NCBI GenBank assembly: GCA_000827495.1
Contig: KN817539.1
Location: forward strand, 186,001 to 250,000
Direction of reading: 5' to 3'
Source of the DNA: Hypholoma sublateritium FD-334 SS-4
Taxonomy: Eukaryota; Basidiomycota; Agaricomycetes; Agaricales; Strophariaceae
DNA: 64,000 nucleotides
Under the pieces are notes generated by a model. That model was not told the DNA's origin. It ran no database searches and saw only the letters and a list, made by a program, of their open reading frames with translations. The position numbers and the translations under genes were made by a program. Positions 12,329-23,423 of the stretch are shown here, piece by piece (position 1 is the stretch's first letter; each line of letters starts with the position of its first letter).

Positions 12329-14711
12329 TTATGTGCAGCCGTGGTACATGGAGTTCCTTGGAAATGTGAAGTTTGCTTGTGCCCACGTTGTGAGATTTGC
12401 ATTTGTATATGCGACCATATGCCTGGATCAAGGTGTTACGGCTGTTAATCTTGACTTGAAGCACGTCAAACTCACTTATTGATATAGTCGGTGGTAGGTC
12501 GGTTGGGAGGGTTGCATCCGACTCCATTTTTTATGCCCTGACGTTGATAAACACGGACATAGTCAACGAGCATCTCAGCGGGGAATACCAAATGCTTGTA
12601 ATCTGGCGGCTGGAAGTCGAAAGCCATCCCAAGATTGAGGATCAGATACTGGGAGGGATGAGCCCGATTGAATGTCTAAGATCTGGGGTTCCACATACCA
12701 TCGGTTCCTCTGGAATCAACCGTTGTGAAACATTGACGGCTTCCATCGGCCCAACTGTTGCAGACGTTACAGTCCACGTCTTCTGGTTGTTGCTGAACCA
12801 GGTAATATAGCCATCATCGCGATTGTCGGGATCAGACCAATACTCGTAAGCGTACGGCGCAAATGCTTGTCCGCTGTAAAATTGGTCTTCGAGATAGCTG
12901 TTGGCCGAGATAGATTCCTGCAAAGCACCGCCATGGTACCCATTTTCGTAAGTCATTGTCGTATTGTATATCGTTGTCGCAGGGGTAGTATCCACCCATT
13001 TATGCCCAGTAGAATAAGGTGCGACTTGGAAACTTTGGGATGCCAGGCCTTGCATTGTGTCAGTGGCAACGCGCGCTTCGATAACGTCGATCTCTGGGAC
13101 ACCACGGCCAATATTCACTGATGGACCTGGATGATCACTTCCGGGACAAGTACACGCCGACAACTTTTGTCCCGGTAGCCCGCTCAGCCCATCCGCTGCT
13201 GCAGGATTTCCGCTTTTGTCTTGTTGAGCAGGGAATGTCCCGACGTCACACGCCGCGTAGGTGTAGGGCCATGTACCTTCAGTCGTCGCGCCATATCCTG
13301 CTCTCCCCTGCCCATATAATGAGCGTTGATTAAATGGGTTATCAACAATTACGCGTACCAGATTTCCTAATGACCACGCGCCTGTGTAAATTCAGATCAG
13401 ACACAATTTTAGACGTCTGGTTGAAAGGCGCTAAAATTACACACCAGGCCAAAGCCCCGGCACTTTCGGCGACCCGGGAAGGCTAATGGACACTTCAACG
13501 TATCCCGTCGTATAGCAGAATTTATTCCACGAGGTCATCATACCTGTAAAATATGTATCTGTGAGTTTCCAGACAAGTTTATCAGTTGCCACCTGCATAC
13601 CGCTTTGAAAGTTGAGGTCGTGAATCCGCTGTTCAGTCATGGTAATGACGAGACTTCCGTTATTAGTTGTAACGGCCTGGCCATAATATTTAGGGATTCT
13701 TCCTACAGATATATGGTGCGAACATATGCTTACCGACGGATCGTACCACTCATCGTCACCAGTAGCCCTATATTCAGGTCGGTCAGTAACAAATGCAGGT
13801 TGTATACGGCTTTGGCGCACCAATAATGAATATCAGCTGCTTCCCAGAACGGATCGTCCCCAGGATAAAACGAACGACCATCGGTATTGAATTCATCGCT
13901 GAACACTAACTCATAGAGCTTGCCATCAGATCCGGTGCGAGTCCGGACATCAGCCGGAGTGTCAGGATCGATTAAATGTGGCAGATTGGGGAGTAAAGGG
14001 ACCTGTCCAGACGCGTTTATGCCACCAACGTTGAATCCATTGAACCTGGGAGTTTTGTGGGTCTGGAAAAAAATAACGGGGTATCCGATGAAGAGCACTA
14101 GAAGGCCTATAATGATAGCGAAGATGGCGGAAACGTTTGTCCATCCTCTCCATGAAAATAGGGTAAAATCAGAGTTGCCGGAGTCAGGATTGTGTAGACC
14201 ATCATCGAAATCCTCTTTGTCCCACATATATTGTGGGACTGTGGTTGTTGTCATTATTGGTGGGGCGAGGGCGGGCCGTGGATGGGCTGCTTCGTGTGTC
14301 GGGCCCACTGTAGAGTTTTCTGAAGGAGATGTACTAAATCGCGTGTTCGAGCGGGAAACACCAGTCTCTCGTGCTTGTTCGGGATTGTACTATTAAAAAA
14401 AAAATAAGAACGTCGACGATAAGTACTGGGGAAAGTACGACGGAACGCACTGAATAAGGCCCATATCCTGCCCCAATATTGCCATTTGCCACTCCCATAG
14501 CCATCGCATTACGTCCGCTTTCATGGCTTCCACTGCGTAAGTTATTGCCTGCTGGAACAAACGAAAGTGGTCGTGGCCCGCCGACTTGCGGTTGCGGTGC
14601 GTATGCTTGTGGCTGGTAAGTGCCATTACGTGACTTGGCAGATGGGCTCTGAGGTACAGCAGCATATTGAGGGGTAGGCTGCTGCAGCTGCCTACGTGTG
14701 GGGCGCGACAT
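12329..14711 (-). CDS. Kre6/Skn1-like beta-glucan synthesis protein, copy 2 (GH16 family)
   Basis: Paralogue of the neighbouring gene, with the same proposed role in beta-1,6-glucan assembly. It starts at 14711 (MSRPTRRQLQQPTPQYAAVP). The N-terminal tail is shorter and lacks the Gln runs. The membrane segment is VSAIFAIIIGLLVLFIGYPV. The lumenal domain has FSDEFNTDGRSFYPGDDPFW, DDEWYDPS, TGYVEVSISLPGS, the catalytic signature PEIDVIEA (about 13090), APYAYEYWSDPDNRDDGYI and EMLVDYVRVYQR-type residues near 12560. A last intron joins DYIN to KHMVAYTNANLTTW, with a stop at 12329-12331. Exon order and intron positions parallel copy 1, so the pair arose by tandem gene duplication rather than retroposition. 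Confidence 0.93.
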
Positions 14712-15021
14712 AAGGTGATGGTTTGAGGAAAGAGAAGCAGTTCATCAGAAGGGCCGCATAGGCCGCCACAGAACTTCAACAACTTGCGCGCCTCACGGTC
14801 TTCCCTTTCTCACGCCCTACATTGACTTTGACGTGAATTGTCTTGGCATCCGGTGAGGGCAACAGCACAGAACAGCACATGCAGGAAGCATATGGACCTT
14901 CCATTAAAGACGGACCACGCGTAGATGTATATCTAAACTTAGTCGTTGATCTGGCCATTTCCAGCTGGACGCGTCTCGAGGAAAGGTCTCGTGAACCCAA
15001 CGTGACGGGGTCAACGCATGC

Positions 15022-15029
15022 TATAAATA
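15022..15029 (+). promoter_or_regulatory. Orphan consensus TATA box
   Basis: TATAAATA on the plus strand. No recognised plus-strand gene follows, since both neighbours are read on the minus strand. The nearest downstream ATG (15092) opens a short frame with a plausible intron. Confidence 0.4.
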
Positions 15030-15091
15030 GAAATCGCGGCTATATCGGGAGGACTTGACTGGACTTCACCGCGACGCCCAAAAAAATTACA

Positions 15092-15199
15092 ATGCATCTG
15101 TATTCATCTCAGTAAGCGAGCACGCGCCTATCAGGTAACCTTGTTTCAATGAGAACGTACATAGTTACTTACAGGCAGCTTGATTTGATGCATACATAA
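15092..15199 (+). other. Candidate micro-gene or short transcript, 14 codons
   Basis: ATG at 15092 is followed by a good donor (GTAAGC, 15112) and acceptor (TTACTTACAG, ending 15174), giving a 63-nt intron. Splicing yields the peptide MHLYSSQQLDLMHT and a stop at 15197-15199. The unspliced frame stops after seven codons. A TATA box lies 63 bp upstream of the ATG. No family is recognised; this may be a non-coding transcript or chance. Confidence 0.2.
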
Positions 15200-15270
15200 A
15201 AGAAATTGATTGGCCTCAGTGAATATACACAGGAACCTATATATTTATGTAGAACGGGCCCTCTTGGAAT

Positions 15271-16386
15271 CTAGACAGTCGATGGATTGACAGAGACGAA
15301 GCCCCCGTCGATGACAATTTCTTGACCATGGGTATACCCACCCGCGCGAGATACAAGATATACCGCGGTCCCTGCCATCTCCTGGGCACTAGAAAGCGCA
15401 TTTAATAGACATGCAAGTACAGGCGATCCACACTCACGTCCCGGACCTCTTCGCAGGGACTGGCGAAATGCCCTTGCCAATCTTGTCTGTAAGCTCAGGT
15501 GTGATGGTCTCAAAAGTCATCTCTGAGGCATATACACCTGGCGCGATGGCGTTTACTCGGATAGGTATCCCTTTCAGTGCAAACTCGGTGTCCAGCATTT
15601 TTGTCAGATGCGAAGCGGCCGCCTTTGCGCTATTATAGCAAAACTAGAAACAAGACGTTTGGTTATCTGTAACATTTCAGAGATTTAGCTAGAGTACTGA
15701 CATGTTCCTGTGCAACCTTGATAACACCACTGATACTAGTAGTATTAATAACGGAGGACCAATAATTTTCCACATCCGCTGAGCCCTTAGAAAGCAGACC
15801 CATGAAAGCGGTGGTCACAAAGAATATAGAGGCTGAGTTGATGCTGTAAAGATCAGCCCAGCCTTCGAAGGTCTCGTTGTTGAAGAGTGCGGTTCCGAGA
15901 GTTTCGGGATCCTTTCTTTCTGGAGAATTTGGGTCGTTGAGGAAAGGAGAGACTGGCCCAACTTGGCCTGCGCTGATTGTTGTGTAGGCATGAGTGACAG
16001 AATTGAGGGACATAGAGCGCATCGTACTTGTTGACCAGAATGTGGATCTTTCCTTCTTTCTCTTCGATTACTTTCTTGGCTGCCGCAATGCTAAGCTTGT
16101 TCGTGACATCCATCTGCAAACTGCAGGCTACACGTTAGCAAGGGACCCTTTCCCTATACAAGATAGATACTTACGGAAGAATTTCACCTCCGATCTGCTT
16201 ATCCCAAGACGAAGAGATTCTTTGGAGCACATCGAGTCTGCGTCCAGTGATGTAGACTTTAGCCCCAGCTGCCGCAAATCCCTGAGCGATCATCAGCCCA
16301 ATCCCTGTTCCTCCGCCTGTAACGATGGCAATCCTTCCTGTTAGGTCATTGGACACTGCAGGACGGTAGGAGTATAGAGATGTCAT
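15271..16386 (-). CDS. Classical short-chain dehydrogenase/reductase (SDR)
   Basis: NAD(P)-dependent oxidoreductase with a Rossmann fold; the substrate cannot be told. It starts at 16386 ([18 protein letters not shown]). Motifs in order are the cofactor loop TGGGTGIG, a DVT acidic segment, NNAG (created by splicing ...LVN to NAGQVGP), the catalytic Ser in INTTSISG, and Tyr and Lys in CYNSAKAAA. These are followed by [15 protein letters not shown] and the C-terminal [19 protein letters not shown]. The end is [13 protein letters not shown] at 15271. Four or five introns are present. The length of about 300 residues is somewhat above the usual 250 because of an insertion ([15 protein letters not shown]) after NNAG. 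It shares a 722 bp divergent promoter with the M3 peptidase. Confidence 0.92.
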
Positions 16387-17108
16387 AGATACTAGCAGTG
16401 TTGGAGAGCGGTGAAGGCTTGTGAAGTTATCGAGAGGGAAATCAACTTGCCCAATCTGAGTATTTAAGTAAGAGGTGCTGACGGCCCGCCAGAAGTTTGG
16501 GAGTTTAATGCCGATTTGGTGCTACTTATCGCGTAGGAGTATGGTAAGTATTGCAGTCGGTCCGGGCCCATTCAAAGCGGCATGCTCAGAGCATATTTTC
16601 AATCGACAATTGCTGACTCGATAGCTGGGAGCGTGAGGCGACATGAGGAGTCGGCGAAGACATGAGATATCTGAGAAATGGCTGAGCATTATGAGGCTCC
16701 AATGTTAGAAACAAACCAGAAACTGGAGGGAAATCAGGAAAGGTTGCACGCGCACAAGGACAGCATCGGACGACGGACTCGGACGGAATCATCCGGTGTT
16801 CAAGTCACCTGAACCAGATGGTCATTTGACTCTCTTGCTTTGTCCCATGTCTCCTATTCGACGCTTCCAAGTTCCTTTCATGATCAGTATTTTTCGAAAA
16901 CATGAATGTTAACATTTGGATAACATGGGTAAGATACCCTACTTGCGACGAGAGACTGGAAGGCATTCGTGTAGATAAGATAAGATGCAAACCCGCTGAG
17001 TAGCCGGGTGCTGAGCTGTAACTTTACCGCGCCAATGTTGCCACCAAGTTGTCACCGCCAACAATTTTAGCTTCAGCTACCACAGCCATCTTCAAAGGGC
17101 CAGCATAG
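16387..17108. other. Divergent promoter region, SDR and M3 peptidase
   Basis: A 722-bp spacer between two oppositely oriented starts. No supported coding sequence; the open frames at 16586-16990 have no recognisable family and no matching partner exons. Confidence 0.6.
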
Positions 17109-20100
17109 ATGGCTCTTCGCGCGGGCTCGCAACTTCTACAGCGAACAGCAAGTCGCAGAGCCACTCTAGGATGGGGAGGCGCGCTTGCTGTTGGTCTTGC
17201 CGCTGTGAGCTTCAGATCAATTACAAGTCACGTCTCGACTGGAGATATCCGGTACAGGTATGGGATTAATGCACGGTATCGTGCTGTCTGCAGATCTCTC
17301 TCGACTACGACATCTAAGCTCTTTTTCGCTGCATCATCTACCCCGGCTACTATGTCCATCACTCCCCCCCAAGCAGCTCCGATATGGAAGCATTCCGCGG
17401 AGGATATCACTAAGGTGACCAAGGAATCCATCGAAGAATATCGCAAGGTTATGGACAAGATCGGTGGCCTGGAGCCCAATGCTTGCACCTTTGAATCAGT
17501 GCGTTTAGTTTCTGTTCACGCATATTTGCACTGTCCCAACCTCACGGTGATTAGGTCTTCGTAAGCCAAACACTCGCCCCTCCCATACGCTCATGAACTC
17601 ATGAGAACACTAGCTTACCCTTCAAGAGGCGGATACGCGCTTCGACTACATCACTGAACCCCTGGCATTTTATCAAAATGTTTCTCCCGAAAAGGAACTG
17701 CGCGACGCGTCCAACGAAGCCGAATCCCTCGTCCGAGACTTTGGTGTCGAATGCTCCATGCGCATCGACGTATTCAACTCCAAAGTTGCCGCGGAAAAGA
17801 ATGTCAAAGAGTCGGGACAATGGGACAAGCTGTCGCCCGAAGATCAACGCCTCGTCGAGAAAATGGTGAGTATCCACCATTGAAGCCTTTTCAGAAACAG
17901 ACGAAGACGTTTTGTGACAGGTTTTGGATGGCACTCGCGCAGGTCTTGCTCTTGCAGAGGAAAAGCGTAATGAATTGACCATACTCAAGAAAGAATTGTC
18001 CCAAGTCTGCTTGGAATTTAGCGTGCGTCGTGTCCTTCATCATGATACTTGTCTATATTTATCACTCTGACAACAGAAAAACTTCAACGAGGAAAATGTA
18101 GGAAATTTAGTCTCTTTTCTGCGGGAGTAAATTGTTTATGTGGAATATAGGCTGTCATCTCCTTCACTGAAGAGGAGCTGAAGGGTGTTCCCAAAGATGT
18201 CATTTCTGGATATTCCAAGCGTACTGAGGGCGACAAAGAACTCTACGATGTGACCTATAAGACACCTGACATCTTCCCCGTCGTAAGTCTGCGAATATAT
18301 GAACCATCACAAATTATTTACGTGAAATTTAGTTCAAATTCGCAGAAAACCCGGAAACAAGGAAGAGAGCTTTGGAAGGCCATGAGGACCGCCTTGCTAT
18401 CAATGTACCGCTTCTTGACAAAGCATTGGAACTGCGCCGCAAGATTGCCAGCCTTCTCGGATACAAGACATGGTGCGTATTGTTGTTTCAATTCGTTACT
18501 TCGGCCTTCTGACTTTGTGGATTACAACAGGGCTGACTACATCACTGAGGTTAAGATGATCAAGACAGGCAAAGGGATCGAAGAGGTATTGTTTTTGGGC
18601 CATTTATTTTGCGATTTATGGGTCCTAATGCACAAATCAGTTCTTGGATGATCTCGAAAGTAAACTGTTACCTGTCGGACTGAAGGACAGAGAAATCCTC
18701 TTAGCAATGAAGAAGAAGGAACATGAGGCCAAGGGTCTTCCCTTCGATGGCGAATTCTACCTTTGGGATTACCGCTACTATGATCGCAAGTTTATTGAAG
18801 AATCTCTCGACCTCGACGACATGCTCGTCAAGGAATATTTCCCCGTATCCGTTGTCGTCCCTACTATCTTGAGTATCTACCAAAATCTGCTCGGTGTTCA
18901 GTTCCACGAAATTAAGGACGCCTCCATTTGGCACCCTGGTATGCATTTATTTACTGTACGTATACGACACCCTCTGATGACACCCATGCCTTTACTTCCA
19001 GAGGTGCAAGCTTTCCAGGTTTGGGAAAAGGATGCCAAGGACGAGTCAGACTTCGTTGGCTACTGCTACCTCGATCTCTTCCCCCGTGGTGAGTGAAATA
19101 TATATTTCCACGGTATACATTCGATCCTGACGCAACTGCATAGCCAACAAATACTCACATGCCGCTGTCTGGCCTATTCTACCAGGATATGACCGCCCTG
19201 ACGGAAAGCGTAGCTACCCATTGGCTGCTATGGTGGCCAACCTTGCCAAACCCACACCGGACAAACCTGCGCTCATGCGCCATGATGATGTCGTGACATT
19301 CTTCCATGAAATGGGCCACGTCTTCCACGGACTGCTGAGCAAGACAAAATTTGCTCGCTTCCACGGTACTAGGTAGGTGCAAGCTATTAGGTGCAACTAT
19401 AGTTTTCATCTCTTTTCACCAGCGTGGCGCGTGACTTCGTCGAAGCGCCTTCCCAGATGCTTGAGAACTGGTGCGTAATATTTGCATATGTGCGCGAACA
19501 TCAAACGTTATATGAATATTGTTAGGTGCTGGGAACCCAAAGTGCTGGAACAAATGTCCAGCCACTACGAGACCCAGAAACCCCTATCTCCGGAGCTCAT
19601 CGAGAAAATCATCAAGAGGTGCGTTCAAGATACCCCCTTGCTCCACATCGCCTTCATAATAAAAATATGCTTCTAGCCGATACGTGAATGTCGGACTTTT
19701 CTACCTGCGCCAACTTTTCTTCGCCAAATTCGACCTGAAGGTGCACACCGATCAAGGTATGAACATTCAACGGTTTCTCTCGGTGATAGCAACTCTTACG
19801 AATGGTCGGCTGTAGAGAAGGAAGATTACACCCAATTATGGAATAACCTTCGCGAGAAAGTGTCCCTGGTTAAATACGACAAGGCCTGCCCTGGACAGGC
19901 GTCCTTCGGGCACATAACCGGAGGATATGATGCTGGATATTATGGGTGCGTTGGCATTTGACCTATTACACATGTACTACAATTCGGTATGTTGTTCTCC
20001 AACAGATACACATACTCGCTCGTTTTCGCCGCGGATATGTATGGTAAATATTTTATTCTCTCTTGACCCTCGCCAGTTCTTACTCCTTCTATCTAGCTAC

Positions 20101-20341
20101 GATATTCAAGGCTGATCCCCTCGATCCCGCCCGTGGTAAATTGTATCGTGATAAAATCCTGCGAGCTGGTGGAAGCCGAGAGGAGCTTGATACTCTCAAG
20201 GTAGGGCGTTCTATTTTATCCACGTAAATCAACGCCGACTCATGAGTGCTATAGGATTTCCTTGGTCGACCACCCAACAGTGAAGCATTCTTGCAGGAGC
20301 TCTTCGGGACTGTGCCTGCTTCAAAGAGCGCCAATCTCTAA
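17109..20341 (+). CDS. M3 family oligopeptidase (thimet oligopeptidase/saccharolysin type)
   Basis: Zinc metallopeptidase that degrades short peptides in the cytosol and/or mitochondria. The zinc motif HEMGH lies in VVTFFHEMGHVFHGLLS (about 19300), and the third ligand Glu is in FVEAPSQMLENW (about 19440). The C-terminal substrate-binding segment is ITGGYDAGYYGYTYSLVFAADM, and the protein ends LFGTVPASKSANL, stop 20339-20341. At least twelve introns are present. The start at 17109 (MALRAGSQLLQRTASRR) gives an Arg-rich presequence with a hydrophobic stretch. A second in-frame Met (MSITPPQAAP, at 17352) would give a protein with the usual cytosolic saccharolysin N-terminus. Both forms are plausible. 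Confidence 0.93.
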
Positions 20342-20900
20342 TGAAGCCTTGGTAGAAGAGTATGAAAACAAAGTGGGATCTTGTATACTTGCTATTGGAA
20401 ATAAACACTGTCAAAGACATGGGCCGTGCGAAATCTCGCATTTACTTTTGTCTGCTTGATCAGAAGAAAAAGGTGATCAAACGGAAGAAAGCTAAGTGTC
20501 TAGAAAACCAGTTTTTTTTTTCTGAAAGTTCATTCAATTTTAAATTCCAAAAGGCCAAAAAGCCGAGGAAAAAGCCGAGAATAACCTAAGGTTGAACTCA
20601 TGATTACATGGATCACACTTTAAGGAAACTGTGGCTTTGTTGACTTCGCAACATGCAGTATTTCGACAAGTGAAGAAACTGAAAATGGGAAAGAAAATCG
20701 TGAATTGCTGATGGACCAAGAGTCATTGACCAAGTAAAAATAAGACATAAATTCCTGAAACAACTGGCATTAGGTATAGTACACATTTAAGATTGGTCTT
20801 GCTAGTGGAAGAAATACGAAAATAATCACACAAAGAGCGCTATAAGCTATGTACCGCCCGCGTTTACCCATGAAGCATATGCGTAATTGCGTAAGAAGGA
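20342..20900. other. Convergent 3' spacer
   Basis: A 3'-to-3' spacer between the M3 peptidase and the USP-domain gene. It is A-rich in places (around 20460-20590) and shows no gene. Confidence 0.6.
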
Positions 20901-23052
20901 TCACCCTGCAACCTTGACGCCCACCGGCTCATCATCCACCTCGTCCTCATCCTCACCCTCTTCCGCCGCCTCGCCCTCTGCAACCGCTGCGAACCGTGGG
21001 TCCTCGCGGCTCCCCGGCCCGCCATCCCGCCGGCTCTCGTCCGCTTGGAGAGCGTCCCGCAGCGCCTGCACGTCCTCGTCGACCTTGGCCGCGACACGGT
21101 CAATCCCTGCCTCCGCAAGCGACACGTGTGTCCGGTGCGTTGACAGGTGCGCGTTCTTCCGTGGGGGGCGCTTGAGCCGCCGGCGCGCGACCATCACGGG
21201 GACGGAGCATTTCTGTCGAGGAATGTTAGTGTGGTATGGAGGCGGGGAGGAAGGCGCGCACCTGGATGAGGTAGTGCGATGTCGAGCCAAGGAGGATGCT
21301 AGGACTGGGGTTAGACGGCGCGGGTGCGGGTGGGCCGAGCGCTTACCCGTTTAGCTGGCCGAGGCCGCGCGACCCGACGATCATCATCGTTGGCTCGGTG
21401 TGGTCGACGATATCTGCGGCGCACGTTAGGAGATGGGCGAACAGGATGACAACGGCGTACCAAGGAGCATGTGTCTAGAATTTTTGGCGTGCCATGCTTG
21501 GCACAGGATTGTCACATTCAGCTTTGTGCGCTGAAGCAGGCCCGTCACTTGACGGACGAGAATATACGCTAAACCTTGGCGCTGGGGTTGCGGGTCAGTG
21601 GGAACGCCGTGGTAGATATTTATCAGGTGCGCACCTCCTGCTGGCTTCTGAGTTTGACGGCGCGATCAGCGGCATTAGGGATGGCAGGATCAACTGCACA
21701 CGGCTCATTAATACCAGGCAAAGTGGGACGAGGGGATGCATACCTTTCGATTCGTTCTCGACAACAGTCACAATGAGCATCTCGTCGCCGTCGCGCAGCA
21801 CCGTGCCAATGCCCCACTCGACCGCGTACCGGCTCTCCTCGCTCATGTCACTCGCAACGACATACCGGCGCTTCCGGCGCCCGCCGAGTGTGCCCTCCGG
21901 GTCACCCTGCGTAAGCGTAATTGTGCACCTGTCGCGCTGGAAAACAGGGCGCGAGGTCGCGAACGGCAGCGGCTCGTGTGCGCGCACGGACTTGCGCCGC
22001 CGCGGGTTGCGCTTGTTCCCGCGCCCGATCGAGCCGAGCGCGTTGAGCGAGGACGGGAAGTACGGCTCGGGCGCGACAACGACATTCACGCCCTCGCCGA
22101 CCGGGTCGGGGTCCTCGATCTCCGGGGCGAGGCCGCCTGCGCCATCGGCGGACACGGGCGTGACGAGCGCGTTGCGCTCGGTGTTCGCCTCGGTGATGGG
22201 GTCGAAGATGTCCTCCTCGTAGGGCGACTCGTCGTCCGTCTCGCCGAGGTCGTCGGCCCAGTCATCTTCAGCGTCAGCGTCGGTGTCGGTGTAGGCGGTG
22301 CGAGGGAGGATGGACGAGGCGCTGTCTGACAGGTCGACGTCGGACTGGCTCATGCGCACGGGCTGCGGCGCCGGCGAGGGATCGCGGGTGCGCAGACGGC
22401 GCAGGGTGAACGGCGACTGGGAGCGCGCACGCGATACGCTGCGGCGCGACTCGTCGGTGTCATCGCCGCCGGGGGCCTGGGAGGAAGAGCGCATGCGGCC
22501 AATCTTGAGCATGCTCCGGCCGCGGTCCTTGTCCTCGGATGCACTGTCCCGCGTGCTCGTGCGCGTGAGCGAGAGGGACGACAGGCCGCCCATCATCGAC
22601 GAGAAGGACTTGCCGAAGGCGGACCCGCCATTGCGGCCCTCGTTGGGCGACTTGAGGGAACTCGGCTGCTGGGAGTTGGTGCGCTCCAGGGCGTTGACGA
22701 GGAGCTGCGATGCTTGGGCGTCTAGGGTCTGTGGGGATATCTTTGGAGAAGATGTCAGTAAAGACCAACGGCGCGGAGTACTCGGGCGAGAGACGGGGGT
22801 CTGTGTGTCTGTGCTGGAGCGCGAGCGGGGCGAGAAGAGCGGCGTCGTGGGCATTGGGGAGGCAATGGTGGAGACTGGGGAGAACAGCGACGAGGAGCCG
22901 TCGAGGACGAGCTCCTGGCCCTCAGGGGGCGACGGCAGCGCCGAGTCCCTGCGCATGCTGGGGGCGCTGCTGGAGCCGCTGCCGCTGCTGGAGGGCCGGG
23001 GGATGAACGAGGCCCAGCTGCGCTTGTGTGCGACGGAGGACTGGTCGGCCAT
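20901..23052 (-). CDS. Universal stress protein (UspA-fold) domain protein, long fungal type
   Basis: The N-terminal 350 or so residues are Ser/Pro/Arg-rich and apparently disordered (SWASFIPRPSSSGSGSSSAP, SVSRARSQSPFTLRRLRTRD), with an acidic patch (DTDADAEDDWADDLGETDDE). The USP fold follows: RYVVASDMSEESRYAVEWGIG, DEMLIVTVVENES, then spliced exons ending VGSRGLGQLNGILLGSTSHYLIQK and CSVPVMVARRR. The GxxG-x9-G(S/T) nucleotide-loop signature is present. The C-terminus is acidic and ends VGVKVAG. Starting at 23052 (MADQSSVAHKRSW) is a judgement. An in-frame ATG exists at 23217, and a CCCAG/GTAAGC donor just upstream of 23052 allows a variant first exon. The role is unproven; fission yeast has USP-domain proteins of similar layout. 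Confidence 0.82.
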
Positions 23053-23423
23053 GAACGACGAAAAGCGCTTACCTGGGAAAGCCTTGATTCCTGCTGTGCA
23101 ATAATTACTTATAGCCAGATGCTTGGCATGCGGTGTACGTACACTATTCATCTCCATAAATCGAGAATATCCACGGTTTTCCCAGCGTCGTTGCGGTTGG
23201 TCAAAGAAAGAGATCAATCGCCGTTATCACGGACATCCAGTTCTAGGCTCGGCCTTACTCCATTTCCCCGTGCCGTTCCGCCGTATGTGTCTCATTCGCA
23301 CAGTCAGGATTAATTAGTGAATTACAACAACTACTCTATGTAAACTATGGGTATTCGACTGAGGGAGGATACATCCCTTTGATGCACAGGGCCACTGATA
23401 ATTGCCAGTGGCCAGGCGTCTTT
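23053..23423. other. Spacer between USP gene and Pet127 gene
   Basis: This stretch is the 5' side of the USP gene and the 3' side of Pet127. Part may be transcribed leader of the USP gene, since its frame stays open to 23217. No other feature is seen. Confidence 0.5.

Larger units (their letters stand above)
14712..15270. other. Spacer between Kre6-like copy 2 and SDR gene
   Basis: This is the promoter side of Kre6-like copy 2 and the 3' side of the SDR gene. It holds no long gene. A plus-strand TATA box (15022-15029) faces an unannotated direction and precedes a tiny spliced reading frame, described separately. Confidence 0.55.

Noticed and set aside
21736..23104. Long plus-strand ORFs opposite the USP gene
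   Set aside because: They are antisense shadows of a GC-rich, Ser/Arg-rich coding exon; the minus strand carries the recognisable USP fold.
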